Shown in pieces: positions 36,264 to 49,240 of a stretch of DNA of 64,000 nt. The stretch comes from Aurifilum marmelostoma. Lineage: Eukaryota > Ascomycota > Sordariomycetes > Diaporthales > Cryphonectriaceae. The stretch spans positions 3,477,803-3,541,802 of the forward strand of contig JAMXSV010000004.1 of assembly GCA_027559495.1 (NCBI GenBank), in the 5' to 3' direction. Every line of letters starts with the position of its first letter. Position 1 is the first letter of the stretch. A model generated the notes under the pieces. That model had not been told where the DNA came from, made no database searches, and was given only the letters and a program-made list of their open reading frames with translations. Made by a program: the position numbers and the translations under genes.

Positions 36264-36440
36264 CAGAGTTAAAAAATTATTTTATAGTTAATTAAATAAT
36301 AACTAACTACAAACTACTATACTTAAAATTAATACTTCTTATTAACTATAGTAGTTTATAATTAGTTTTAGTTATTATAAATAAATAGTATAGTTACTAA
36401 TAGCTATTATAAATAGTTAATTGATAATTATAACTATAAA
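36264..36440. mobile_element. Short copy of the AGGGTTG-ended MITE-like family
   Basis: Carries the family signature aactaactacaaactactat and the inverted counterpart tatagtagtttataattag. It is shorter than the 460-530 bp copies, with imperfect inverted ends around ttatagttaatt. Confidence 0.45.
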
Positions 36441-39344
36441 AAGATCTTAATAAAAGCTTATAGACTAGGTTATTTATAGCCTATTAACTAAACTTAAGTT
36501 ATTTATAGCTTATAACTTAAGCTTAATACTTATCTTTTTGCCTTTATACTAAAATCTAAATAATTTGTTTCTAGTTAATAATAATAATAAATATAGCTAT
36601 AGATTTAAAAAATTATAAAGATTAGCTTAATTCCTCTTTACTTTTAAACTTTTATCTTTACTTTAACTTAAGTTTTATTAACTATTTAAACTATTAAGAA
36701 ATACTATTTACTTATCTTACTTAATAATATAAATTTCTTTTATTAAATTTATATATTATAATAGCTTTTATATTTTTTATTATAAACTATTGAAATTTCG
36801 AAGAAATCTTTATATATATAAAAAAGATTTCTAAACTTTCTTCTAATTAAATTAAAAAATATTAAAAAAGGCAAAAATAATTAATTATAATTTATTTTAT
36901 TTTTATTTAAATTTATTATTAATTTAAATTTTAATATTTATAAAAACTATTCTTTTATTTATTTTTTATTTTTTATTTTTAATTAGAAAAATAAAAAATA
37001 AAAATATTATTTAATTATATAATATAAATTATTTTTTATATTATTCTTTTTATTTATATTTTTATTAATTAAAACTAAATATAAATATAAAAAAGATAAA
37101 AAAATTAAATAATTTTAAATATTAAATTTTATTTTACTTTTTAATAAAAATATTTAAATATAATTTATAATATTAAAAAATAAAAAAGTTTATTAAAAAA
37201 ATAAATTAATAATTTATTTATTAATTTATTTAATATTTTTACTTAATAAGCCTTTTATTTTACTTTTTTTTAACTTTAGTACTATTTTTTAAGAATAAAT
37301 TTATTATTTTTTTTATTAAAGCTTTATAATAATTATATTAATTTATTATAAAAATATAATTTTTTATATTTTTATATTCTTTTTTTATTTTTAAATAAAT
37401 AATTTTAAATTTATATAAATATTAAATTTAATAAAAAAATTTTAATAATAAAATTTTTTAATTTATTATTATAAATAATCTTTTTCTTAATATTTAGAAA
37501 TTAAATTCTTTTAAAGAATTATTAAATTATTATAATAAGTAAATTATTTTATTTATAATTTAAAAAAGTATATTTATTATAAATTTATTAAAAATAAAAT
37601 TAATTTTTAATATAATATTTAAAAGCTATTTATAAGCTTTTAATATTAAATTTAAAAAGAAATTTCTTTTAATATTTAATATATAAATTTTAAATAAAAA
37701 AGTTAATTATATTAAAATAATTAATTTATATATTAATTAAAATATTATTTAATATTATTTAAATTTATTTTTAATTAATATATTTAAATAAATTTTCTTT
37801 TAATATTTTATATATATAAATAAATATTAAATTTTTATTATTCTCTTTTAGAGATAATATTTTTATAAAATACTATTTTTATAAAATCTTTTTAAAAATA
37901 ATATATAATATATATTATATATTATTAATATATATATATAAGATATACTTAAAAATTATATTTTAAATTCTTAAATTAAAAATCTTATATTAAATATTAT
38001 AAATTCGAATATTTAAATTATTAATATAAATAATAATAAAATTAAAAATACTTTATTAAACTTTTATATATATATTCTTATATATATATATATATATATA
38101 TATTAATTTTTCTATAGCTTAAATTATTTAAATCTAATAATTAATTATTTTAGTTTAATATATACTTGCAATTTAAAAATTACATTTAAAAAGAATATTA
38201 AAATTAAAAAGAAATTAAAATATTCTAGAAATATATAATATAATAAAAATACTATTAAGTAAATACATATTATTTATCTTATTTTAATATTAAACTAAAA
38301 CCTTTTATTTATAGATAATGCTATTTAATAAAATCCTACTTATAATATATTGAAAAAACTATTAAAGTCTTTCTATTTCCTTAAACTAAGCTATAAAGCA
38401 AAATTTATATTACTTTATTTAAAGACTTATTATATTTATATAGAATATATAATAAATTTAGAGATTTAGTAAGTAATTACTAGAATAAAATATATAAATA
38501 TTTCTAATTTATAAGTTTTTATTATATTTATATATATTATATTATTAATAATCAATATTAATACTTATTTATAGCAATAATACCTTTGGTCTTTTATTAA
38601 AGTAGTAAATAATTGCTTTAATAAATTAAAAAAGTATTTTCCTTAAAAGTTAAATAAGGAAAATATAAAAAACTTTAAACCTTATATTTTTAGCTTTATA
38701 GTAAATTTATAATTTTAAATTATATATTTTAGATTTATTAGATTTATATTCTTTTACTTAACTATAAAAAAGAATATAATTAACCTATTTAAAGCTATAT
38801 ATATATAATAAATATATATTATGTCTTTTATAATTATATACTAGTCTAATGCCTTCTATCTTTAAATAGCATAATATTATAATATACTTAAAAGAATATA
38901 TTACTTAAAAGAATAAATAATAATATAGAAGAAGAATATATTATTTATTTAAAAAAAGATATCTAATTCATAAGTAAGTTCTTTATTATCTTTATTATTC
39001 AATATATAACTAATAGATACTATAGATTAATGTATCAGAGTATTTAAAAAATAATACTTACTAATACTCTATTTTAAGTATTTTAGCTTAATAATATTTA
39101 GCTATATTTGCTTTAAGAGCTATTAAATAACCTTTTTAATCTATAATAATATTATTACTAAACTTAGAAATAAATTAAGTTCTAATATAATTTAAGCGAT
39201 TAGTTTATTAAAAAGCTAAAAAAATAAGAGTATTAATAAATTAAAAACTTATTTAAGTAGAGAGGAAATAAATAACTTAGATGAGTAAGCTATATAATAT
39301 ATTTATTATTATTTTCTTTTTCTCAAATTTTAAAGTATAGTAAC

Positions 39345-39435
39345 TAATAGTAATTATAAACTAACTACATAAATTTTATAATTAGTTTTAGTTAATCTAT
39401 TAACTAAACTAATTAATTAATTTTTTAATTCTAGC
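39345..39435. mobile_element. End fragment of the AGGGTTG-ended MITE-like family
   Basis: Contains the family's distal end (ctattaactaaactaattaa followed by ttttttaattcta), matching the end of the copy at 53,901-54,686. Confidence 0.45.
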
Positions 39436-39604
39436 TAAAAGAAATATTTATTTTTCAAGAATCTTTTAATATAAGTTTATTATATAAATTATATACTTTA
39501 TGCTAGAAGTTTTCTCTTTATAAATAATTTAAAACAGAAACCTTTTCTACTTTATAAATTCTTTCTATTTAAGATAAAAACTCTATATATTAATGCTAGA
39601 ATTG

Positions 39605-39890
39605 AAAAATAAGGTTATAGTTATTAATTAACTAGTAACTAATAGTATACTACTATAATTAAACTTAATACTTTTTATTAATTATAGCAATTTATAGTTA
39701 GTTTTAATTATTATATATAAATAATATAATTATTTTAGATATATAAATATTAGTTTTTAGTTTATTTTAATGTTTTTAGATACTAAATTAAATAATTTAT
39801 ATTATATAATGCTATTATCTTATTACTACTTTTGCATTTTCTTTTCTATTTTAATATATTTTATATTATAAGAAAATATATTTATTATTT
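39605..39890. mobile_element. Partial copy of the AGGGTTG-ended MITE-like family
   Basis: Begins gaattgaaaaataaggttatagtt and continues through the family's internal block, ending at the tract ataatgctattatcttattactactt that also occurs inside the 53,901-54,686 copy. It abuts the dispersed repeat starting at 39,903. Confidence 0.45.
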
Positions 39891-39902
39891 TCGCATTTTT
39901 AT

Positions 39903-40600
39903 ATCTTAGAGGACTAACGAGGTTATTTAAGGATCGAAGGGATTAGATAATCAGCTTAGATAATCTCTTAGGAGACTTTTCCAAAATAGGAATAGTAAGA
40001 AGGGTTAATTATTATTATATTATTATCCTTATTGTTATTATTATTTTCTTCCTTAGGAATGGAGGAGGGAAGGCAGATATATATATCTTTTCTATACTAG
40101 GTTTCTCGAATGTTCTATAGATGTTAATTTCTGAGCAATAGCTTTGATTTATAAGCATTTATTAGTTATTTGAAATTAATATTTTATTTGTGTATATTAG
40201 TTATTCCTTTAAGAGGGTTAAGGAGAAATATATATTACAATAAGCTTTTTGCTTTCGCTACCTCGCTACTTCTCAAATATTCTAGCACCTTCTATTTACA
40301 TAATTAGCTTACATAATAGAGTACTTATATAATTATATCCTATATTACTATATAGAGTATAGTAATTGTTAATATATAAACCCTAGCACTATAGCTTATA
40401 TAGTTTTTGAAATATTAAGGGAAATAGTAATATATTATTATGTATATTTATTTGTATATTTTGTATTTTTTCTTTATTATTTGAGTAGTTATTATAAAAA
40501 GAAATATATATTTACACTGCTTAAATTATAGAGGATTTTATAATGTAGGTTATAATATTATAACCTTATATAATATAATAGCTTAATTATGATTTTTATA
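39903..40600 (+). repeat. Dispersed ~700-bp repeat, copy 1 (probable LTR)
   Basis: First of four copies. Diagnostic words are ggaatggaggagggaaggca, tactaggtttctcgaatgtt, tttgctttcgctacctcgct and ccctagcactatagctta. It starts about ggactaacgagg and ends near ttaattatgatttttatactt. Inverted relative to the copy at 48.5 kb. Copy 3 abuts a gag-like relic, so I suspect an LTR of a Copia-type element, but terminal TG/CA is not preserved. Confidence 0.6.
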
Positions 40601-41353
40601 CTTATATTATAAATTATTTTATATTATAGAACTAAATTATAATTAATATTTATTATAATAATGTAATTATAGCATACTTATAATTAGTTTTATTTAAAGA
40701 ATTTAATTAACTTATTTTTAAAGGTAAATGATGCATTTATTTCTATATATAATATATATTTAAAGGCTAAGAAAGTGCAAAATTTAATATAGAACTTTAG
40801 ATTTAAAAGCCTTATTTAGCTTAAATAGCTTTTTAATTATTATATAGAAAGGCTTTAAATCTAGTTTTATTATTTCTAAAGTATAAATAGTACTAAAAAT
40901 ATATTCTTATTGCTTTATTAGATAATAGTATTATATTGATTAATTTTAGCTTATTAAAATAATATTTAAAAATCTCTTATTATATACTATAAAGCTATAT
41001 TAATATTAGGCAATAATTGCTTAAAGCTTTACTTTAATTCACTATTTTTATATTACTTAATAAAAATATTATTGTCTTCTTTCTTTCTAATTTGATTAAG
41101 CTATTATATATTTTTTTAAGATTATTTAAAATAATAAAATTTAATATTTTTTATTCTTATCTTATAAATTAATATTTAAAGTAATAAATTATAAGATAAT
41201 TTTTAAATAAAATTAGCTATTCTTAAAATTTCTTATTAGCTATTTCTTATATAGCTTATTATTATTTTTATATTAATATCTTTTTCTATATTTTATTTTT
41301 CTTAGCAATAGCCTTTTTATACTTTTTAATATAATTTATTATTTAGGATTAAG

Positions 41354-41882
41354 AAGTTAATTAATTAGTTTAGTTAATTGCTTAACTGAAATTAATTAAA
41401 TATTAACTATAATTAGTTTAAGTAATTCAAATTAAATTATTTTCTAGATAAAACTAGATATAAATATACTATAGTTAGTTTATAATATTTAATAGTTACT
41501 ATAATTTAATTATACAATATAAAATAGGTTAAATAATAGTTGAAAACTAATAAATAAAATTTTTAAAGATATAAAATATATTAAGATAGGAGAAGAAAAG
41601 GAAAGATAGTAGTAGAAAATAGTATATTAAAATATGAATTATTTAATTTAGCTTTAAAAAGGAGTAAAATATATTCAAAACTAATATTTATTCATCTAAA
41701 AATAAATATATTTAGTTATTATAATTACTAGTTAACTATATATAGTAGCTATACTATTTATATATAGTAATTAAAACTAACTATAAACTACTATAGTTAA
41801 TAAGAAGTACTAACTTTAATTATAGTACTTAGTAGTTAGTTATTAATTAACTAATAACTATAAACTGACTTTTTAACCCTAT
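41354..41882. mobile_element. AGGGTTG-ended MITE-like element, copy A
   Basis: A near-complete copy of about 530 bp. The left end has ttaattagtttagttaattgct; the right end has ttaattaactaataactata followed by ttttaaccct, the inverse of the AGGGTT terminus. Internal blocks match copies B, C and D. Confidence 0.55.
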
Positions 41883-42449
41883 TATTACTTATATTCAAGC
41901 TTAATATACTTTTTTTATTATTAAGAGATTTTATTACTTTATACTCTAAATTATAAAGCTATTCTTTACTATTAAAATTTATATATCTATAAGTTTGCTT
42001 TATATTTCTTTAATAATATTTAATAATATAGTTTTTTCTTAGCTAATTTAATTACAAAAAGAATTATTTCTATAGTTATAATACTGAAAATTCCGAGGCT
42101 TGTATATATATTTAAAAATAATAAGTTAGTATAATAATTAAGTAACTTACTAGCTATATATAGTCTTGAATTATTAATGCTAAGCAATAAGCAAAGAAGG
42201 TAATAAGAATTTTTAGAATATTTATTCTTTTAATCTACTAATAAAATTATAAATAATAAATTTATAATATACTAGCTATAAATCTATTATTTTAAGGCTA
42301 AATATAATATATATCTTTATAAATATATAATTAATTATTATTTAAGTAATATTAGTAATAAAGCAAGAAATAAAGTAAGAGATATATTTATAATATTTTA
42401 AATATAATCAATTAAAATGGAATTATAGTTTAAAATATTATAATTATTA

Positions 42450-42980
42450 ATATTTTAATTGCTAAATAATATAAATATATATAAGCTAATAATAAATTTA
42501 TACTTCTAAAGCAAGCTATTTAAATTATAAATTATAATTCTAAAGCTTTAATTTAATTTTCTTAAATTTAAAATAATTAATAAAAGCTTTATTCTTTAAT
42601 AAAAAAATAAAATAAAGCAAATATGCTATTTTAATATATTCTTATTATATAATATATACTTAAAAAAAAGTAAAAAAAGATTTTTAAAAGCTTAAAAAAG
42701 CTTTAAATTTCTTTAATTATATATTCTTTATTAAAAATATCTTTATTAAATTTATTATATATAAAAATTAATTTATAAAGCTTTATAAGCTTTATATTTT
42801 TAAATTTATATAATAAATAATTTATTAACTATATATATATATATATAAAATTAAAAAAGCTTTCAAGTTAATTAAGAAAATTATTATAATAATAATTAAT
42901 AAAAGTAATTTAAAATTTATATAATTAAATTAATTAATATTAATTTAAATATATAATTTATATTAAAATATTTTTAAAAA
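42450..42980 (+). pseudogene. Copia-type reverse transcriptase relic, copy 1
   Basis: The plus frame at 42,494-42,520 reads KFILLKQAI, then stop and IINYN. This lines up with the Copia RT motif YGLKQAPRLWYN, with C-to-T changes explaining the stop. The same tract recurs at about 47,660 in the same orientation (shared aataataaatttatactt), where the motif has decayed further. No start, end or intact domain remains. Confidence 0.4.
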
Positions 42981-43454
42981 TAAATATTTTTTAATTAATA
43001 ATTAATTTTAATTTTTATTATAAAAAAATAAAAAAAATAAAAAAAATAATATTAATTTTAATTAAATAATATAAAATATAAATAAAGAAAATATTATATA
43101 TTTTATTAAATAATTATTATATAAAATTTTATTTTTAAATTAAATATTTTTTTAATTCTTTTATATATATTTAATATAAATTATTATTTTTAATAATATT
43201 AATAAAAAGTTTTTTTAAAAAAGTTATATTTATTAATTATATTTTTTTAAAAAAATATTTTTAAAATATAAAAAAAAATTTAAATATATAAAATAATAAT
43301 AATAATTTTTTATTAAAATAATAAAAAAAAATAAAAAATAAATTTATAATAATATATATAATAATTAATTTAAAAATAAAAATAATTAATATATTTTATA
43401 TTAAAATAATTATAAATTATAATATTTTTAATTATTATTTTTTTTTATTATTTT

Positions 43455-43690
43455 TAAAAGATTTAGCTAAAAATAAATATATTTAAAAAAAAATTTATTA
43501 TTAAAAATATTTTAGCTAAAAGAATAATAAAAGAAATATAAAAAAATCTTTATTTATAAGCAGCTAAATAGCTATTTATAAATATAATATAATATATATA
43601 TAATATAGCGCATTATATATTATCTTTATCTTTAAACTATTACTAAAGCTCTATTTATAGCTTTAGCTTATAATATTATTTTCTTTTTAT
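43455..43690. repeat. Dispersed ~240-bp repeat R, copy 1
   Basis: Matches 52,545-52,790 in the same orientation, for example gcgcattatatattatcttta against acgcattatatagcatttcta, and ctctatttatagctttagct against ccctatttatagccttagct. The copies lie about 9.1 kb apart and could be flanking repeats of one old element, though this is unproven. Confidence 0.5.
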
Positions 43691-44562
43691 TTTTCTTTAA
43701 ATAATTTGCTTTTTTTCTATTATTTATTTTGCTTTCTTTTTATAATTATTTTTTTTCTCTCTTTTAAAATAAACTTTTCTATTAGTTGCTTTATTTTATT
43801 CTTTTTATCTACTATTTATTTACTTATACTCTGCTTTTAAATACTTATTTATAATAATTAATTTTTAAAAAGCTATAATTAATTATTTACTTTAAATATT
43901 TTTATATATAATAATAGCTATTTTAAATCTTTTTTTAAGCTTTCCTACTTATAATTAAATTATTATTATTATATACTATTAAAAAGCTATTTAATATACT
44001 ATTATTTAGTTTTTTTATAATTAAATATTTAAATAATTTAAAAGTAAAAGTTTTAAGTTTTATATTACTTTTATAGCTACTAATATTATTTTTAGCATTT
44101 ATAAGATATTTTATTTTAAATATCTAATTATATTTTATATTAATATTTTAATAAATAGTTACTTTTTTTTTACTTTGATTTTGCTCTATAATTTTAAATA
44201 AGCTTTATTAAATAATATCTTTATTATTCTTATATTATTAATAATAAAAATACTAATTTTATTTATATTATAGTATATAGCTTATAAATTTTATTTATAC
44301 TATTATTCTTTAGCTAATTACTTTCTAGCTTGCTTATAATCTTAATATAATTAATACTATTACTATATTAGCTTAAGCTGCTTAAAACTTTATTTAAGCA
44401 ACTTTAATAAATTTGCCTTTTTTATTAGCTATATAACCATTATTGATATATTTCTAAAACTTTATTATATATTAATATAATACTAATTAGCTATTTTATT
44501 ATAATATAAAGAAATATAGCTTAAGAAAGCTATTATTATTAAACTTGGCACTAATTCTTTTA

Positions 44563-45038
44563 CCTATGGGCGCTACCTCTGGTCTCTCCCCCTCCGTCCG
44601 TTCCTCCCGTAGTGGGTGCCAAAATAGGTTGCCGGCCAAAATTAGTTAGCCATTTTCGAGGTATTTTTTGTATAAGCCGCTACTAAAATACAGTTTCTTA
44701 ATATAGCACTTAGCTAACTAAAACAAATATCATTATACTAAAATAAGAATAAATAAGATAATTTTATAATTAATTTGCAAATTTAATAATATATAAGCTA
44801 AGTCCTAAAAGTTTTATAAGATAGTAATAAAAAACCCTAATTTTAAAAGCATAGCTTATACACTAGTAGTTTTTAAGCATTATATCCTTGCAAGAAGGTT
44901 CCTAATCCAATAGTTTACATGTAGAAATACCTTAAAAATACTGCGAAAATAGCAACTTATGTTAGCTAGCAACCTATTTTAGCACCCACTACAGGAGGAA
45001 GAGACAGAGGGGGAGAGACTAGAGGTAGCGCCCACGGC
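44563..45038. mobile_element. TA-flanked terminal-inverted-repeat element (476 bp, MITE-like)
   Basis: The left end cctatgggcgctacctct and the reverse complement of the right end (gccgtgggcgctacctct) match. The similarity continues for roughly 110-120 bp (both arms hold tctctccccctc, gtagtgggtgc and aaaataggttgc). TA lies immediately outside both ends, as in Tc1/mariner insertion. The arms keep high GC while the centre is AT-rich. No ORF; non-autonomous. Confidence 0.75.
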
Positions 45039-45323
45039 TATAATCTTCTTTAAGAGCAGTATATTAAATTTAAATAAGCTATATTTATATTATATAAATT
45101 GCTGCTCTTTTTTAGCTTTATTTTATTTCTTTAATTCTTTATAATTTTCTAAAATTAAGCTAATATAAAAGATTTATAATACTTATTAAAGCTTTGTTAG
45201 TATTATATAACTTATTTACTAGAATCTTATTTAGTTAAATTACTCTCTTAGCGCTTAAAACTTCTATTATAGCTCTTCTATAACTATAAATGAATAGAGT
45301 AATAATAAATATAAAAATGATAA

Positions 45324-45642
45324 TGTTGTGGTGGCTAGTGTGAGGAGCCTCGGGTTCGGAAGGGTAGTGGGTCCTGAAGATCCCTTATATAAGAAGAGGA
45401 ACACCCATCACTAGCTTTGCTTTCAGATAGAGAACAACAAGGCGTTCTTTTGCTCTCTTTTCAATTCAGATCTTCTATAAGCCATCTGGGCAGGTCTAGA
45501 GCAGGTCTTTCACCCTGATCCTATGCCTCGTTAGCCTTGGTTTGCCGTTCTTACGATACAGCACGCTTAGGTCGACGGGGCCCTTGCCTATGACTTGGTC
45601 TTCTGTCCTCTTTATCGTGCAACAGCGCCCGAGTTCTGGTTT
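45324..45642 (+). mobile_element. GC-normal LTR-like insertion with GATAA flanks
   Basis: About 319 bp of normal composition in AT-rich DNA. It starts TGTTGTGGTGGCTAGTG and carries TATATAAG at about 45,388. CAACA at 45,620-45,624 is the inverse of TGTTG, as for LTR ends. A further 18 bp (gcgcccgagttctggttt) follows before GATAA, which also precedes TGTTG (45,319-45,323 and 45,643-45,647; the match can be extended to TGATAAT). So it is an LTR plus leader fragment, or another element type with a 5-7 bp target duplication. Almost no RIP-type decay. A 73-codon ORF inside is not convincing. Confidence 0.6.
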
Positions 45643-47619
45643 GATAATATGCATTAAATTGATTAAACTTCAAATTAGCTATCTTTTGCTTATTCTGAAT
45701 AATAAAGGATTATTGCGCTACTTCATAGCTACTAAATATTTAATAGCTAATAACTATTATTAAACTCTTTTAAGAAATTTAATTTATTATTTTCTGCTTT
45801 TATATATTCTTTTCTTTTTTTTTCCTCTTCTTTTTTGCTTAGGGGGAAGGGAAAGGGGGAAAGTATATATTCTGCTTCTAGCTTACTCTTCTTTAATAAA
45901 TTTTTTTTCTTCTCTTTTATTATTAATTATATTCTTTACTATTTAAAGCTACTAAAAAAAATTAAGTAAAAGTAAAAATAGCTTTATATTTATATAAAAA
46001 TTAATTTATTTAGCTTTAATTTAGTTAATTTTGTTAATAAAATTTATAAGCTTGCTTTATAAGCTTATAAGTATAAAAGTAAATATATTCTATATATTAA
46101 ATATATTAAAAATAATAATTTTATTATTTAGAAGTAAAATATTATTTATAAGATTTAAATTATTATTATCAAGTAGCCTATTTTAAAAAGTATTAGCTTT
46201 TAAGCTAATAATTAATATTTTATTATATTTATATATTTAAAGCTTTTTATTTCTAAAGCTATTATTATATGCTGTTATTCTTTATTATTAATTTATATTA
46301 TCTTTTATATTTACTTAATATTATTATCTTTTTTATATTCTTAAACAGCTATTATAATAATTTATTCTATTTTATTTATTTAATTTGCATTTTATATTTA
46401 GAATATTTTTCCATTTAACAGCAATTTATTCTTAGTTTATTTTAGCTTTTAAAATTCATTTTATAAAAAATTAAAGCTTTTAGCTTCTACTTTCAAGAAC
46501 TACTATATTAAAACTAATATTTAATATATATTATAAAAATAATAAATCACTAGTAACTTATAATAATAAGTTTATATAAAATTATAAATATATGCTATAT
46601 AATATATTTAGCTCTATTATATATAAGCTAATTACTTTTATTGTTTTTTGCTTTTTATATAGCTTAGCTAAATTTTTAAAAGCGCAGTTTATTGCTATAT
46701 TTGTAGAAAATAATTATATATTATCTTAAATAGCAAATTATTTTGCTAATGCTTATTTCTAATTTATATCTTCTTTTATTTATTATTAAATTGCTGCTAT
46801 AATGACTTATATAACATTTATTAATCTCTTTTGCTATTCTATAAAAGCTTTAACTTTTATATATAGCAAATAAGCTAATACTACAAAGTAGTCTATTTGT
46901 TAAGTAATATTAATAGTAAAATAGAAAATAAAATAAAATATATATTTATAAAGCTTGTAATATAAGGTTATTTTTTATAAAGCTTAAATTACTATAATAA
47001 ATAATATTAAAAAGAATTTAATAATGCTTTATCTTAAGCTATTAAAATATATTTATATTTATTAGCTAAAAAAGATATATAAAGTAAGAAGATAAAAATA
47101 TTATAAGATTATAATATAATCTAAAATCTTAATATTATAATGCCCTAAAAAGCTGTTAATAATTTAATAATAATATATTTATTAATATTATCAAGTATAT
47201 TAATTAAAAGCTATTGCCTTAAAATCTGCTCTTTAATGCTAATTAAACTTTATATTACTATTAATATTAAACTATTTATTAAGCAAATATTTTAATCTTT
47301 TAAAGTTTATATAATAAATAAATAAGTATTTATTAAAATATTAAATTTAATTTATTACTATATAAATGTTTAAGAGGCTTATATTAGATTTATTAAAGCA
47401 AATATTATTATTAAGGCTATATAGAGCTTAATCTAGATATAGCTATTACTTAAAGATATAGTATATAGGAATAGCCTTGCTATTAGCGCTATTATAGCTA
47501 ATAAGGATTATTAATTCTTTATTATTAAAGTTATATATTTCTTTTTTTGCTTTCTAATTTATAATTATAATAATATATTAAATAATTAAATAAAATATTA
47601 ATATAATTGCTATACTTAT

Positions 47620-47831
47620 TAGCATTCTAAATATCTAAAGATATTAATTTATATAAACTAATAATAAATTTATACTTATTAAAAATATTATTTAAATTAT
47701 AAACTATAATTTAAAAGCTTTAATAATTAGCTTTAATATATTTAAACAAATTAATATTAAAATTAGAATATCTTTTTATTTATTATTATATAAAATAAAA
47801 ACTAATTAAGCCTTTTTATTATATTATATAT

Positions 47832-47869
<38 letters not shown>

Positions 47870-48370
47870 TAGCTTTAAGAAGAATTGCTATTATTAAGCT
47901 ATATTATATATTTAATAAAAGCTTTATCTTTTAAAAGCTTAAAATACTATAAGCAGTCTGCAGTTCTTAAAATTAAAGTAAATAAATCATTTTAATATAT
48001 TTTAATAATATGCTTTATAATACTATTTTTGCTATATAATATATATTTTGTAAAAAAGTATAAAAAGATTCTTAAGAGCTTAAAGGCCTTTAGATCTTTT
48101 TAGTTTTATCTTCTTTATTAATAATATCTTTATTAAACTTGCTATATATTAAACTTAGTTAAGAGGGCCTTATAGGCCTTATTTTCTTAAGCCTAGATAG
48201 CTAAGAATTTAGTAGCTGCCTTATATATAATTAAATAGGGCTTAAAAGGTCTTTAGGGCTATGTAAAAGGTTATTATAATAGTAGTTAGTAAAGATAGTA
48301 AAGAAAGTATATAATTTAATTTATTAGTATTAACTTAAGTATGCGATTTATATAGTTAATTTATATAAAA
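47620..48370 (+). pseudogene. Copia-type relic, copy 2
   Basis: Same order of blocks as 42,450-42,980: aataataaatttatacttatt, then a variant of ctttataatactatttttgc, then tataatttaatttattagta. The RT motif that still reads LKQA in copy 1 reads IKNI here. A TAA microsatellite lies inside. No function remains. Confidence 0.4.
47836..47870. repeat. TAA/ATA microsatellite
   Basis: About eleven tandem ATA triplets inside the Copia-like relic. Confidence 0.8.
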
Positions 48371-48394
48371 AGAATTCCTTAGAAATAGATATCT

Positions 48395-48460
48395 TTTTAG
48401 CTAGCAAATAATTTTAGCACCTACTATAGGAGGAATAGAGGTAGTGGGAAAGGAATGCTA
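48395..48460. mobile_element. Arm fragment of the 44,563-45,038 element family
   Basis: Reads tagctagcaaataattttag then cacctactataggaggaa and gaggtagtggg, matching the right arm of the TA-flanked element with C-to-T changes. No partner arm is nearby. Confidence 0.55.
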
Positions 48461-48544
48461 GTCTTAGCCTATAAGTAATTAAGTAATTTATAAAATCCTT
48501 TTTATTATTATATAAAGTAATATTTTAATATATATAAGTATAAA

Positions 48545-49240
48545 TATCATAATTAAGCTATCGGATTATATAAGCTTATAATATTATAACCTATACTATA
48601 AAATTCTCTATAATTAAAGCACTATAAATATATATTTCTTTTTGCAATAACTGCTTAAATAATAGAGGAAAATAACAAAATATATAAATAAATATATATA
48701 ATAATATATAACTATTTTCCTTAATATTTTAATAACTATTCGAGCTATAGTGCTAGGGTTGATATAGCAATAATTACTATACCTTATATAATGATATAAG
48801 ATATAATCATATAAGCATCTGATTACGTAAGCTGATTACGTAAACAGAAGGTGCTGGAATATTCGAGAAGTAGCGAGGTAGCGAAAGCAAAAAGCTAATC
48901 GTAATATCTATTTCTCCTCAGCCCTCTTAAGGGAATAACTAATATATACAAATAAAACGTTAATTTCAAATAACTAACAAATGCTTATAAATTAAAGCTA
49001 TTGCTTAGAAACCAACACCTATAGAACATTCGAGAAACCTAGTATAGGAAAACTATATATATCTGCCTTCCCTCCTCTATTCCTAAGGAAGAAAAAAAGA
49101 AGAATAATAACAAGGCGAACAATATAATAATAATCAACCCTTCTTACTATTCCTCTTTTAGAAAAGCTTTCTAGGTAATTATCTAAGCTGATTACCTAAT
49201 CCCCTTAATCCTCAAATGACTTTATTAGTCCTTTAAGAAT
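48545..49240 (-). repeat. Dispersed ~700-bp repeat, copy 2 (probable LTR)
   Basis: The reverse complement of copy 1 and the least mutated copy (it keeps gattacgtaagctgattacg and agtagcgaggtagcgaaagc). Contains ggaatattcgagaa and gaacattcgagaaa about 190 bp apart, the short repeats relevant to copy 4. Confidence 0.65.

Noticed and set aside
45542..45763. 73-codon ORF in the AT-rich block
   Set aside because: It begins inside the LTR-like island and runs into AT-rich DNA; its second half is simply Ile/Leu/Tyr/Asn from A/T codons.
39903..49240. Copies 1 and 2 of the 700-bp repeat as terminal inverted repeats of one 9-kb transposon
   Set aside because: The interior is not shared with the second inverted pair (60.75-64.0 kb), so two independent insertions in opposite orientation are simpler.
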